A stretch of DNA of 64,000 bases from Hypericum androsaemum (lineage: Eukaryota; Streptophyta; Magnoliopsida; Malpighiales; Hypericaceae): assembly GCA_963995505.1 (NCBI GenBank), contig OZ023185.1, positions 14,023,691 to 14,087,690 of the forward strand. Reading direction: 5' to 3'. The notes beneath the pieces are model-generated. The model was not told where the DNA came from. It worked only from the letters and a program-made list of their open reading frames with translations, and did not search any database. Shown piece by piece: positions 21,367 through 33,445 of the stretch. Position 1 is the stretch's first letter. Each line of letters opens with the position of its first letter. Both the position numbers and the translations under genes were made by a program.

Positions 21367-24300
21367 TCGTATGCCACATCGAGTCGAGTGCAAGTCATGA
21401 CGTACATGATTGACCCAATCGCAAATGCGTATAGGATACCTTCCATGTACTCAATATCTGCTTCTTCAGTAGGACAATCCTTCTTTAACAGCTTAATCTC
21501 ATTATTCCCTGGTAGAAAATCTATCTTAGAGTCTTCCATTTTAAAATGCTTCAGTACCTTGTCTATGTACGTGGATTATAAAATTCCCAACATCCTATTA
21601 GATCTATCTCTATAGATCTTTATGGCAGTGATATAGCAGGCTTCACCCAATTCTTTCATCATGAAGGTCTTGGACAACTAATCCTTCACGGATTGCATTA
21701 GCGGGATACTGTTTTCCAAAATCAATATGTCATCTACTTCTAAATATATGATAATGAAAATAATCTTATCCCTGCAGTATTTTTGATAAACATATGGATC
21801 TTCTACATTCCTGATAAAGTCAAACGATTTGATAGCTTCGTCAAATCGGATATTCTAACTCTTAGAAGCTTGCTTTATTCCATACATGGACCTATGCAGC
21901 TTGCAAACTAATTTTTGATTTGACTTGGATACAAAACCTTCTGGCTGTGTGATAAATACTTTGTCCTCGAGATTCTCATTAAGGAAAGTGGTTTTGACAT
22001 CCTTTTGCCAAATCTCATTTTCATAGTATACAGCTATATCAAGTAAAATTTGAATGGACTTGATCTTTGTAACTGATGAAAAGGTCTCGTCATAGTCAAT
22101 GCCTTCGCATTACTTATAACCTTTTGCCACCAACCTAGCCTTGTAGGTTTGTACTTTGCCATCTGCATCGGTTTTCTTCTTGAAGACCCATTTATAGCCG
22201 ATGGGACTAACCCCTTCATGCAATTCTACCAAGTCCCAGACTTGATTTGTATATATCGAGTCTATTTCAGATTTTATGGCTCATAGCCACTTTCCTAAAT
22301 TGATGTCTAACATCGCTTCAGTAAAAGTCTTTGGTTCATCCTTGTCCGAGATTTTTACATCATCATGTTCCTCCATGAGGAAAGCAAAATTGACAGGCGG
22401 ACGACGAGTCCTAGTAGACTTATAGAGTTGTGTTTGTGCAGGCTGTTCATTCTGATCTTGAAGATGTTCTTCTGCGATGATCTGATCAACACTAGGAGAA
22501 TTCTCAGGAGTGGCGCTTTTGCGTGTTTCCTAAGCAGGAGATTGAACAATGTCCAAATTGATCTCATTCAGTCTAATTAAAGTATCTCACGTATGCAACT
22601 TATCCCTAATCACGCTCCCACTGGCTGGAAAACTATCACCTAGTGATAGACTCCCACCATGAGAATCACTGAATGCTCCCACTGATTTCTTATCGTGGTT
22701 ATCCGACAAGTCCTCAGCCTTAGCATTACCTTGTGGTTCTTGAATTTTTTCAAGTTCTATTTTTTGACGACCTTGTCCTTCAAAGACATAGTCATTTTCA
22801 AGGAACGTATTCTATCTATAAATAATAACCTTTTGTTTCTCAAGGAGATAGAAATAATATCTTTTTATTTCCTTAGGATATCCCACAAAGTAACCCTTTT
22901 CACCTTTGGATTTCAACTTATTAGTCAGCATCTTCTTCACATATACAAGGCAACCCCACGTCTTGATATGTAAGAATGATGGATTCTTGCTACACCATAA
23001 CTCGTAGGTGTCCTTTTAACTGATTTAGATAGAATCCTATCCAGAATGTAGATTGTTGGAAGAGAGAAGAAACTCATCATGGACCTCACCATGTCCAACA
23101 GGGTTCGGTTCTTCCTTTTAGACACCCCATTCATTTGTGGTGTTCTGGGACGTGTCCATTGTGATTGGACCCAATGTAACTTTAAATAATCCAGGAATTC
23201 ATGGCTAGGGTATTAAGAGTCTTAATACTCTTCCCAAGTTATTTTTCTACTTCTGCTTTATACTCTTTAAGCTTCTCAAAGGCCTCAGATTTGTGTTTCA
23301 TAAGAAACACATACCCATACCTTGAGGTCATCATTAAAAATAATGAAGTATCTGAAACTACCCCTTGCTAGAGTGGGTAGTGGTCCACACACGTCACTAT
23401 GAACTAGCTCTAGCACTTGTTTGGCTCTTATCCCTTTCCCAATAAAGGCTTTGTTGGTCATTTTACCTTTGAGACAAGATTCACAATCTCCATAGGACTT
23501 TAGGTCAAATGGGGTCAAGTAGTCTAACTTTCTTAACCTTGCAATCTCTTTCTTATTGGCATGACCAAACCTACAATGTCATAAGAATGTGAGATTTTCC
23601 TGATTACTCAATTTGAGCTTCTTATTTTGCACACTGACAACATCGTGTCTACTATTTAACAAATATAAACCATTCGGAAGAGAGACATTTCTATAAATAA
23701 TACCATTTAAGGTAAATTAGAACCTACTATTAGAAAAATGGAAGGAAAAGCTGACAATGTCCAATATTGGAATGGAAATAATGTTTCTAGTAATAGACGA
23801 AATAAAATAACAATTATTAAGTTCTAATTTATACCCACTGGGTAAGTCTATACTATATGTCCCTACACGCTTAGCAGTAACTCGTGCTCTATTTTCTACG
23901 CATAGGGCGATCTCACCCAGTCTAATTGCCCTGCTGTGTTTGAGACCCTACACATTTGTACAAATGTGTGAGCCATATGCGGTATCTAATACCCAGCAGT
24001 CAAATCTATTAGTGGACATGTTTATCTCAATAACAAACATACATGTTCCAGAGTCAGAATTACCTAGTGTCTTATTCTCAGCAGCCAAAACCTTGCAGTC
24101 TCTCTTCCAGTGCCTATTTTGCTTGCAGTGGAGGCACACATCCATGTCAACCCGCTCTTTCTTTTGAATTCCACCCTTAGGATTAAAAAACTTGGACTTA
24201 CAACTATTCTTAGCCTTATTCTTCTATTTTTTTCCCTTTAAATGCAGAACCAAAAGAGGAGCCCACCATGAGCACGTTCCTTCCCTTTGAAGTAGTATCT

Positions 24301-24887
24301 TCAAAAGTTTTAAGCATGTTATGCAGCTTAAGTATAGTCGCCTCCATCCTATTCATATTGTAGTTCACTATAAAGCTAGAATACGAATCAGGAACCGACT
24401 AAAGAATGGCACACACTAAGACGTCGTTCTCTAGTTTGATGCCCAGAGTACCCAACTTCTCGATGAGTCCAATCATCTTCAGAACATGAGGTAAAACCTT
24501 CCCTCCTTTAGACATCCTAAACCTGAAGAGATCTCTCATGACCTCATATTTCTTGGAACAAGATTCAGAGACAAAAACATCCTTCAAGTGCCTTAACAGC
24601 TCATAGGGATTCATACTTTCATACTGCCTTTGAAGCTCAAGAGTCATACTAAGTAACATAACACACTGCGACTACTTCGCATCATCCTGGTGCTTCTTCT
24701 GAGCCTCCACGTCAAACGTAGCAAGTTCAGGAGAACCAGATGTAAGGGTAACAAGGATGAGCATGTCCAACACGTACTCAATCCTTTCTTGCCTTGTCTC
24801 CAAACACATGTTTCGGTGCCAATCCAGAAAATTTGGCCCAGCCAACTTGTTCGATTCCAGGATAAATCTCAACGACATGTTAGCCAT
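21367..24887 (-). pseudogene. Copia gag-pol pseudogene
   Basis: Gag starts at an ATG at 24887 (MANMSLRFILESNKLAGPNF) and contains a stop at 24669-24671. A CX2CX4HX4C knuckle (CLHCKQNRHWKRDC) follows at about 24140. The protease has WVLDTAYGSH, in which the catalytic DTG has become DTA. Pre-integrase CESCLKGKM and integrase LVHSDVCGPLPT are near 23380-23470. The RT is partial: a YKARLVAKGY-like segment near 22140 and TC.R.DVAY at the 3' end. The frame shifts between gag and the protease and again within RT. RNase H is missing. It cannot encode a working polyprotein. Confidence 0.85.
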
Positions 24888-26203
24888 ATAAACACACCTA
24901 AAGAAATAGAATTAAAATGGGAATTAAATAACTTTTAATTCATATAATCAACATCCAGCAATCAAAATAAACACAGCATTTAGCTTTATTTTGTCTCCAA
25001 TATTTTCACATACTCAACGACCTCATCGGAAGAGTATAAATTTATGTTTAATATAAATCATAATAGACTAGGATCCACATAAGTTCCACATTCTAACTAT
25101 CACAATCTCCTACTTTGGCTGGTGACTGTAACAGCAGAACTTGTGGGTCTCCAAACTAATTGCAGTTTCTACAATTCCTAGTTATCGGACCCAGTCTAAT
25201 TGATGTCCCCACATTATTTACTTGCTTTGGCTAGTGAAATAACTTAAGTTTACAACTATCACATGGCGACATTCACATGTCCCTATAAAAAATTTGTTAG
25301 ACGTAGCTCCGAGTAAAAGACTTTGGTCTTTAATACTTTAGAGCGAAATATCCGGTGTCTTTTAATTGTGACAGAAGATATCATTCATTCAAAATAAAAA
25401 AACATATTTAAATTGAGGAATATTTTAAGCCGGGATAACTTGCTTAAACAAGATCCATAAATAGTTCACATAATATGTCATGAGATCCAATTCAAAAAAT
25501 TAAATGTAAACAGTTAATGGAATCTAATCCAGACACAAAAGTCACATAATAATCATGCTTTGCACATATATCAAACAAAAATACAAGGCAATAAATAATT
25601 GTAGGTAAAATTATTGTTAAATTAGAACTACCAACAATCTCCAAGATTTCGATCAATTTCTAAAGTCTCTCCAAAAACATTTTGCCCAATTTTCAGAATT
25701 TTCGGCCAACCAAACAACCCCTTATTATTTTTTTCCAGAATTTAAGATTAACTAAAGGGACCAAATTGCAATTAACCACCAAATCCAGAAAATTACAGAA
25801 ACGCCCAATGGCAAAACTGTAATTTCTGGATTCGCAAATTTTCAGATAAGCCCCTGCAAAATCTCAAATTCTCAAGGATTGCCCCTACGAACCCCGATCA
25901 TCGCCGCTACAGTTAATCCACTATATGTAATTCACGGTGGACGAAAAAACACACTATAGCTAATCCACGTTATATGGCAATCGAACCAAAACCTCACATA
26001 ATTATAATTCATTCAATTAAAATATTGAATATATACATCAATCAACCGTAGGTTTGGCTATTTGATTCCTTTTCTGATTATTATCGAAATTCTGTGTTCA
26101 CGGGTTCAAGAACAAATAACCCTAAATTCAATCCAGGTTATATCGTAGGTTTTGTTTAAATTATGTATACAACCATAAAATCAGTCTGAAATTTGGATAC
26201 CAC
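24888..26203. other. Copia 5' internal leader region
   Basis: Untranslated stretch between gag and the 5' LTR. A weak primer site GTGGTATCC abuts the LTR on the minus strand at about 26195-26203. No other feature seen. Confidence 0.5.
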
Positions 26204-27864
26204 TGTTAAATTTTATAAATACGAATCTTGAGTTCACATCAGCAGAAGATAAAAAATTTCATCAATACAAATTCGATCATGGCAGTATAACATAAAACAG
26301 GATTGCAACATCGTTAGATCATGGCACCGATAAATCCTAAACCCTAAATCCTAAACATAAAACATGATTTCACCAATACAAATTCGATCATGGCGGTATA
26401 ACATTAAACATGATTGCAACATCGTTAGAGAATTCTTACAGTGCGTTGTAGATCGAATCCTCAACTATGATATCCACGTAGCCCTCGTCTACGAACTCCT
26501 TGATAGTTAAAATATTCGAGAATTTATTAGGAGAATTCTTTTCGAAAATAATTAAAAAACTATGTATGTTTCTAGGTTAATGAATAGCCTGTCATAACCC
26601 TTGATTCATACATTTATTTATATGTGTGTGTATTAAACTAACTAAAAACAACTCCAAGTAGGAGTGTTTTTACGTGAGCACCAATGCTATAAGCACTTGG
26701 CTGCTCCACCTTGATTTTCCTTTTGGGCCGTGAGGCCCATACAATATTTTCCTTGACCCACTCAATATGTCTAAACATAGTTAATTTTTTATATATTTAA
26801 TTAAATCTAATTTAATTAAATAATTATAATTTCATTTAATAAAATTATAATATTTTTCTATAGATTAAATATTCTTGATCAAATCAACTTCAATTCGTAA
26901 ATTAAGACTACTTATTGTGTGACCCATAGATCCTCACATGTCAAGCGATTAGTCAAACTAATGGTCTTGGTCGAACCCTAGAAAATAATCCGGACAATCT
27001 TAATATATGAGGTACGTTGCGAGTATACTGCAACTACCTGTAATGCGAAGCTCATAGTGGTAAGGTCATTTCATTCGCGAATACTCGATTAAGTCTAGAA
27101 CATGATTAATGTGTCTATTCAAACAACTTAATCATATTGTCTCATTCTACTAATTTATCATGTTGTCACTTTTAGCATTCCAAAAGTGACGTGCATTGGG
27201 CAATGACTAACGATCCAATTAGTTTTGAGGAGATAAGTATTCTCTCCAAGTCTATTTGAGGAATGAATCCTATTCTTGGCTCAACTACCACGCATATGTA
27301 CTTTGTGATGTACCTAACACATGTCGTATCTATCCCGTTAGGAGTGCAAGCGTTAGTCATGGTCAAAGCCCAGCACTCTGTACATGTCATGTGTATTGAC
27401 TTCAAGTCAGAGGACTATTACACAACTCCACAAACCGATATTTCCGTAGACACGTAAATAGAATACACCAAACAGTTTCTCGATTGGGCTTACCAATACT
27501 TTTCAAAGTATCTGTGCATCATCCATCATGAAATACCTAGTATCTCGCAGTTGTGAGAACTACTACATCCTCTAAGAATATGATGCAAATCGCACACCAA
27601 TCTCAATCACATCATCGATATCCCATCATCGATATCCCATTCTCGATGATTATTGATTGTGGCTATTTAAGACTTATGTTCATAGTCCTTGAGATCTCAC
27701 ATTCTCGAGGACAACACTAGTTCATGGGAGCACTAATATGAATATATGAAAATAATCAAACATTGTATATCCAATAAGTACAATACCGAGTATTATAAAT
27801 AAGTAATACGAAATAACTGAATGTGATCAAGTACAATGTCCTTACTTGGATTGTCTCTAGGACA
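26204..27864 (-). repeat. 5' LTR of Copia element
   Basis: 1661 bp matching the other LTR. A local duplication (26300-26420) repeats a TTTCACCAATACAAATTCGA-type block. Confidence 0.85.
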
Positions 27865-28172
27865 TATATACTAATAATATATAGACCAACGAACACATCA
27901 CAGTCAATGAAAGATTCTCAACAGAGTCCCTTCCACAAATAAAGTTTATTAGATGTAAGTTTGCACGAACTTTATTTTTTTCATGTGCGATAAAATAGAA
28001 GGTTATGTGATGGAAACAGACTACGTGAACAACATACGATATTTAGAATCTTCAACTTCAATTTTCTATAAAAAGTTTTGTTTTGATAAATTGATAAGAG
28101 ATTATTGATAGTGAAAAGATTGCACATGATGCAAAAAAGATGCACAAGCAACGCCACCATAGACTATCAAGT

Positions 28173-28421
28173 CTAGAAAAACATCCTTAAATAAAAAAGA
28201 TTACACCAAAATGAATACAAATTAAGAGCAAGATGAAGACTTTGGTCTCCGAAACGAGACGCCAAAACCAAATGAGCGTACAGCTGCGAATCAAAAGATT
28301 GCCGCTGGAGAATATCTAGTTCCGGAAATGCTAGGAGCTCCACAAAACAGCTGCAAAAACAATCAGCTGCAAATATATAGTTCCAACCATTTGCTATAGA
28401 AAGTTTTTGCATAGAAATCAA
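28173..28421 (-). other. Conserved open segment downstream of LSH copy B
   Basis: Opposite-strand reading contains CFVELLAFPELDILQRQ followed by SFDSQLYAHLVLASRFGDQS, preceded by TTTGCAG acceptor-like sites. The same segment is at 13934-14116 in copy A with a few substitutions. It lies about 1.9 kb beyond the LSH stop on the same strand. It could be a 3' UTR exon, a gene fragment or non-coding. No family recognised. Confidence 0.25.
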
Positions 28422-30244
28422 TGAGTCAAGTTCCCTACTTTATACAATTTAATTGGTTGGATGTGTACTGAAAAGCATTTCATACATCTTAGCAAAAACA
28501 ATCAGGCTGATATTCTGACTCTTTAAACCATAAGAGATTCGTGTTTTTTGGGTGACGATAAGAGCTCTTTTTTTCTTTTTCAGCAGGAACTAAGCAGATG
28601 TTAAAATTTTTTTAATGTTGTATATTAATATATATATATACAATAAAACCCAACTTCCAAAATTTTTACATGATTACAGTTACTAGGGTTTGAATCCTGA
28701 AATTTCTTGAATTAGTACACTCATTGTGCCGTTAGGCTAAATGCCCTTTGGCGAATTGACAAAATTGTCTTAATTTCTTTCCCAAACAACTTGATAAGCA
28801 TGACTCAACTAAAATGACTAATACATGTTTAATATTTGACTATAGAAGACGACAAAATTCATACCAAATGTTAATATAAATGCATTCCTTAACTCAACTT
28901 TGATATATTTAATGAAGTTAAAACAACCTCTGACTAGTTAATTTACGTAGTCAATCGTATAGATTTGACATATGATGTATAGTAATTCATCGGCCATTTA
29001 GACTTCCATATATAAAACACCAGCACGTAGGATTCGGGTAGATATTGGTTTTCTATACGATGATAGCTTCTTTTAATGTAGCAGGCGCTATATATTTGAA
29101 CTTTCTTCTTTAGCTTCTAGCTAGGCTCATGAAATGGCATCCCCGAGTGCATTCTAGTCAGACCAAGACCGACTTACGATGGCTTCGGGCTATGCACCTG
29201 CCAATAATCTGAACACAATGTACAAATTACCCTAAAAAATGAAGGGTTCTTAATGTCAAGAAAATTCAGAATTCAAACTTGACAAGTATATCGATGTAAA
29301 AATTTACCTTTAAAAATAAGTTAAGCTAAGAAAATGGATTTTGATCCAAGTGGTTGAGTTGAATTACCTTGAGAAGATTTCAAGTTAGAAATCTTACGAA
29401 CATAAAGGCATCATTGGAAAAAACTTTCATTAAATAGGACTTGATAGTTCTCGACTCTAAATAATAGAGATTAAAAAAATTTACAATTTAAGATGTCGTA
29501 TGTCAGCTGTATCTATTCCTTCTTTTTTAGCCAATGGAAGAATCAATTATATTTTAATTGTTAGTCGCGGTGAAGATTTGAAACTGGAACTCCTCTCAAA
29601 TCATACTTGGAAATAGATTTCTATCATATATGTAAAAGCATCCTTAAAAAACCATGTATGTAAAAGCTGATGGTACCAAATAAATTTTCAGGCATTTAGC
29701 TTTTTCCTGAAAGGGCTAGGAGAATCTTTCTATAAAAAGGAGGAAGAGAGAGAGAGAGAATTTTGTGGACTAATTTGGCAAAGATTTTATCTCATCGAAT
29801 GTAGGTTCTCCAAAAATAGTAGATTTAGGGTTTCGTTAAGAAAAAAAAAGATCCGGAATAAATCTGCTCCTAAAATTATTGAACTATGTGGTCAATATTT
29901 TCTACTCACTCATGTATCGTCACCTGGAAGATCTGGCCTGAATAGTCACCATTTTGAAAACCCAGATGGATTCTATGGGTGACTAGATCTTAGGTGATTT
30001 CAAATCACAGATGTGATCTCTTTTATATATTTGTTTCCAAAGGTAAATTTTTATACTAAGATCTCCCTTCACTTTTATAAACTTGTGATAATTAATCAGT
30101 GTGATTTTTTTTTAAATGGATAGATTTTCTGAAATCCATGTGCTAGTGTTATTATTGATTTCCAAGAGCAATTAATAATTAAGGAGAAAAAAGATTACCT
30201 TAAATTTCAAAGGTAGTCCTCAAAGTGGTCCGGCAGAAATGAAG

Positions 30245-30748
30245 CTAGGAGGTTGACTCATCACTCCCCTTGTCATCACCGGGCCTCCTCTTCTTCTTAT
30301 GGGGGACACCTCTCGCTCTCGCTTGATACTCCTTAACCTCCCGGAGATAAACCCGAATCGCGGCGTTCCCGAACGGGTTGGTCTCCGACGAGCCTCCGTT
30401 CTCCTCATAGGCAGCTCTCAGCCTGCCGATCAGGGAGTCCAGGCTGCCCCAAGCTTGCCTTAGAGGACAAGTACAAGGAGCAGGGGGCTCAGGGTTCCCA
30501 AAAAAAACACAACTCTGGAGGTGAACCTTAGTCTTCCCGAACTGGTCGATGTACCTGAGGAAATCTATGACATGGCTGTAGTTGCAGTGGGAGATCGGGA
30601 CCGGTGGCCTCTGGTTCCTCAGGTACTGTCCGAAAGTGTTCCAGTCCCTTCTCTTCTGTGACTCGTACCGGCTCGGCAGGTTTGCTGCTTGTTGGGGATA
30701 GTGATCGCTTCTCCCTTCAGCTATGGACTTTCCTCTGTCGTCCGACAT
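30245..30748 (-). CDS. LSH: ALOG-domain protein (LIGHT-DEPENDENT SHORT HYPOCOTYLS family), copy B
   Basis: Intact 167-residue paralogue of 18391-18894, differing at four residues (S13R, Q24L, an Ile-to-Val in the PPIPIS stretch, and His-to-Asn in AAYEEHGG). All are outside the HLQSC...CTC zinc-ribbon positions and the KKKRR nuclear signal, so both proteins should work. A TATA-like box in AGCTTTTATGAG lies about 75 bp upstream (minus strand) and is partly duplicated here (AGCTTTTA twice). The upstream flank has a 29-C run at 30968-30996 absent from copy A. A redundant, recently duplicated transcriptional regulator is the simplest reading. Confidence 0.93.
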   Translation of the reverse strand: MSDDRGKSIAEGRSDHYPQQAANLPSRYESQKRRDWNTFGQYLRNQRPPVPISHCNYSHVIDFLRYIDQFGKTKVHLQSCVFFGNPEPPAPCTCPLRQAWGSLDSLIGRLRAAYEENGGSSETNPFGNAAIRVYLREVKEYQARARGVPHKKKRRPGDDKGSDESTS

Positions 30749-30966
30749 CTAGTTTGAGGGAGGATGAACGGTGCTTGGTATGCTATTTTACATGCTAGAG
30801 AGTGTTAAGAGAGGAGCTTTTATGAGCGGAGCTTTTACCTTTGCAAAAAGTGTGGAATCTGAAAAAGAGGGTTTAGAAGAAGGTGAAAGATCCCATCACA
30901 CTATAGGGGCAAGTATCATGGGTAGGAGAGTAGGCTGTTTGAGTGGCAGAAAATGAGGACTCAGCC

Positions 30967-30967
<1 letters not shown>

Positions 30968-30996
<29 letters not shown>
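30968..30996 (+). repeat. Poly-C tract upstream of LSH copy B
   Basis: 29 consecutive C bases about 220 bp upstream of the LSH start. Copy A has only six C at the matching place (19155-19160). It could be a real expansion or an assembly artefact. Confidence 0.8.
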
Positions 30997-30997
<1 letters not shown>

Positions 30998-31122
30998 TGT
31001 GGGACATTATTGTGGAAGTAAGATCGCCTCATTTGGGTTGTTGGAAATTTTGGTTAAAAATTTATAATGTAGTTGTGTTTCAAATTTTGAATTAAATTTT
31101 ATAGTAAATTGATTATCTGATT

Positions 31123-32164
31123 CGTTGTATTCGCATAACTCTCGGTCCATCTCATAGCACAGAAAATAAAATCAAATCAGTACAAACTTTAGTCCAATGC
31201 GCTTCTCGGCCACCTATCAGGATATTAAAATTTTTATAATGATCTATTGTTACAATTTGACGAAGAAAATATATTGTTTTTGGCAAAAGTAACAAAGTTT
31301 GTTATTTTAAACATGGCAAATTTTGACAAGAAAAATGGGAATTGCATGAAGCAAATGAAAGAGCCTAATATTTTATGGTTATGTATGGACCTTGATGTTG
31401 AAAATTTTTCACATAGATTTTAGTATTATACTTGTAGAAATATATTTTCATCCAAAAGTCCAAACTAGTTACGGTTGTATAACCGTAATGTATTTTTGGT
31501 GTGATGTAGAGCTTTAATATCATACTATGCCGATCTCTCTAATAAGTATCTAATACTAATATATTTTGTGTGTCAAAATTGATAGGTCTAATTAAGCAAC
31601 AACAATCTTCTGACAACTTATCTAAGTGCTTGTCTCATTCCTAATGCAGTAGTTGGACCTTTTCTTCATTTTAGATACTTACACAAGTACATTTGGGTGA
31701 AGTGTAATTTTTTTTGAGAGGTGGGTGAAGAAGTGTAATGCATATATAGATTTATAAATAGCTCGTGACTTGCTCCTTCCAAACTCACTTTGTAACTCGG
31801 GCCCTTTCTTTTATTAAATTCAAAATTAATGGTAACTCGTAAATTTACAAAATAAGGATATTGTTGAAGAATTATTAGAAAATTTACATCTAACTAAATA
31901 ATGGGACCGGATTTGGGCCTAATGCGACATGTTTCAAGAGCAATCTGATTCACAAATGGACTGGTAGTAAAATCGTAATATATTTGATAGGCAAGGGCAA
32001 AATTGACCAGAGAAAAATAGATGGCAAGCGCGTCAGAAAATGATATGCCCGATTATGAGAAAATGGAATCACGTGTCATAATAAAATGGTATGATGTGTC
32101 ATGCCAAAATGGTATGACATGTACAATACTGTATCATTTAATTATTTTTTTTATAAATATTTTT
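31123..32164. other. Intergenic
   Basis: AT-rich, with no gene or repeat recognised. Several ATGGTATGA-type words near 32085-32120 may be degenerate minisatellite units. Confidence 0.5.
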
Positions 32165-32487
32165 ACATACCATTCGATATAATTGAGTATATCATTTGAC
32201 ATAATCAGACATACTATTCGATATAATTGGCATATCAACTGATATAACCAAACATATCATTCGATATAATTAGGCATACCATTTGACACAATCGAACATA
32301 CAATTCGATATAAGTACGCATACTATTTAACATAACCAAACATACTATTTAATATAATTGGGCATACCAACTGACATAACCGGACATACCATTCGATATA
32401 ATTGGGAATACTGTTTGACATAACCGGACATACCATTCAATATAATTAACATACTATTTGACATAACCAAACATACTATTCGACATA
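32165..32487 (+). repeat. 22-bp minisatellite, array 1
   Basis: About 15 imperfect units near GGGCATACCATTTGATATAACC, with frequent C/T and A/G swaps. Related short arrays are at 32865-33445, 52590-52690, 54050-54180 and 54565-54640. Confidence 0.85.
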
Positions 32488-32864
32488 AAAAAAATTGAAA
32501 ACCGAAGCGTGGAATACTAGAGAACCTCCCACACACAACCCACCTTCTCTCTCTTCTGATTTATTCCATCTCTCTCTTCATTTAATTAAATCAACAAATC
32601 CCTCCAATTTCCCACCGCGAAACTATATCTAAACCGGGGACTGGATTCAAGCTTGGAAGGCCTTTCTAGTACAGTCATGGTAGGGGTAGAATGGAAAAAA
32701 AGGGGGACGCACGCGAGAGGGATTAATAGGTGGTCTTTTATTTTATTTTATTCCTTGGAGGGAAATAAGGGTGGGTCCCGCTTGTTCACTTTAATTTTTT
32801 TCTTTGGACGCTATTTTTTAAAGTAAATTATCGGTAACAAATAAAAAAATTATTACAGTAAATC
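32488..32864. other. Unique spacer between minisatellite arrays
   Basis: Contains CT-rich stretches (TCTCTCTCTTC) and no repeat units. No coding frame of note. Confidence 0.5.
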
Positions 32865-33445
32865 AAACATACCATTTAATATAACGGGACATATCATTTA
32901 ATATAAGAAGGCATACTATTCGATATATAATTTAATTAATTATTTAACTTTCTTATTATAATTATTTTAAATAACCGGACATAACATTCGATATAATTGC
33001 GAATACCATTTGCTATAATCGGGCATACTATTTAATATAACTGGGTATAACATTTAGTATAAACAGACATACTAGTCGATATATAATTTAATTAATTATT
33101 TAATAACTGGACATATCATTCGATATAATTGGGCATACCATTTAATATGACCTCGTAGACCATTTGATATAATCAAACATACCATTTAATATAACCTCGT
33201 AGACCATTTGATATAACCAAACATATCATTTAATATAACCGGGCATACTATTTAATATAACCTCGTAGACCATTTGATATAATCAAACATACCATTTAAT
33301 ATAACCTCGCAGACCATTTGATAAAACTGGTCATACCATTTAATATAACCTCGTAGACCATTTGATATAACAAAACATACCATTTGATATAAACGAACAT
33401 ACCATTTGATATAAGGCATACCATTTAATATAACTATTTGATATA
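32865..33445 (+). repeat. 22-bp minisatellite, array 2, with higher-order structure
   Basis: Same unit as array 1. Here monomers alternate in a larger unit: ATAACCTCGTAGACCATTTG recurs about five times, spaced by two or more ordinary monomers. Two copies of GATATATAATTTAATTAATT interrupt it near 32920 and 33080. Confidence 0.85.

Larger units (their letters stand above)
19401..27864 (-). mobile_element. Ty1/Copia retrotransposon, degenerate, minus strand
   Basis: LTRs at 19401-21366 (3') and 26204-27864 (5') start TGTCCTAGAGAC and end AACA on the minus strand. Internal minus-strand order is gag, zinc knuckle, protease, integrase, RT, as in Copia. The RT reading stops at TR.DVAYDI right at the 3' LTR, so RNase H and the polypurine tract have been deleted. 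Several stops and at least one frameshift are present. The flanks are AT-rich (ATATA / TATATA), so the 5-bp target copy cannot be fixed. The empty site in copy A is at about 13505-13512. Confidence 0.85.
19338..31122. repeat. Tandem duplication, copy B (contains LSH gene)
   Basis: The 5' edge (19338-19400, AGAAAAGGAAAGGAATAAA onwards) matches the start of copy A. The unit is then interrupted by the Copia element (19401-27864) and resumes at 27865. Without that element the unit is about 3.3 kb. Confidence 0.85.

Noticed and set aside
32165..33445. CRISPR-like spaced repeats
   Set aside because: Units are contiguous and diverged with no unique spacers, and the genome is a plant's.
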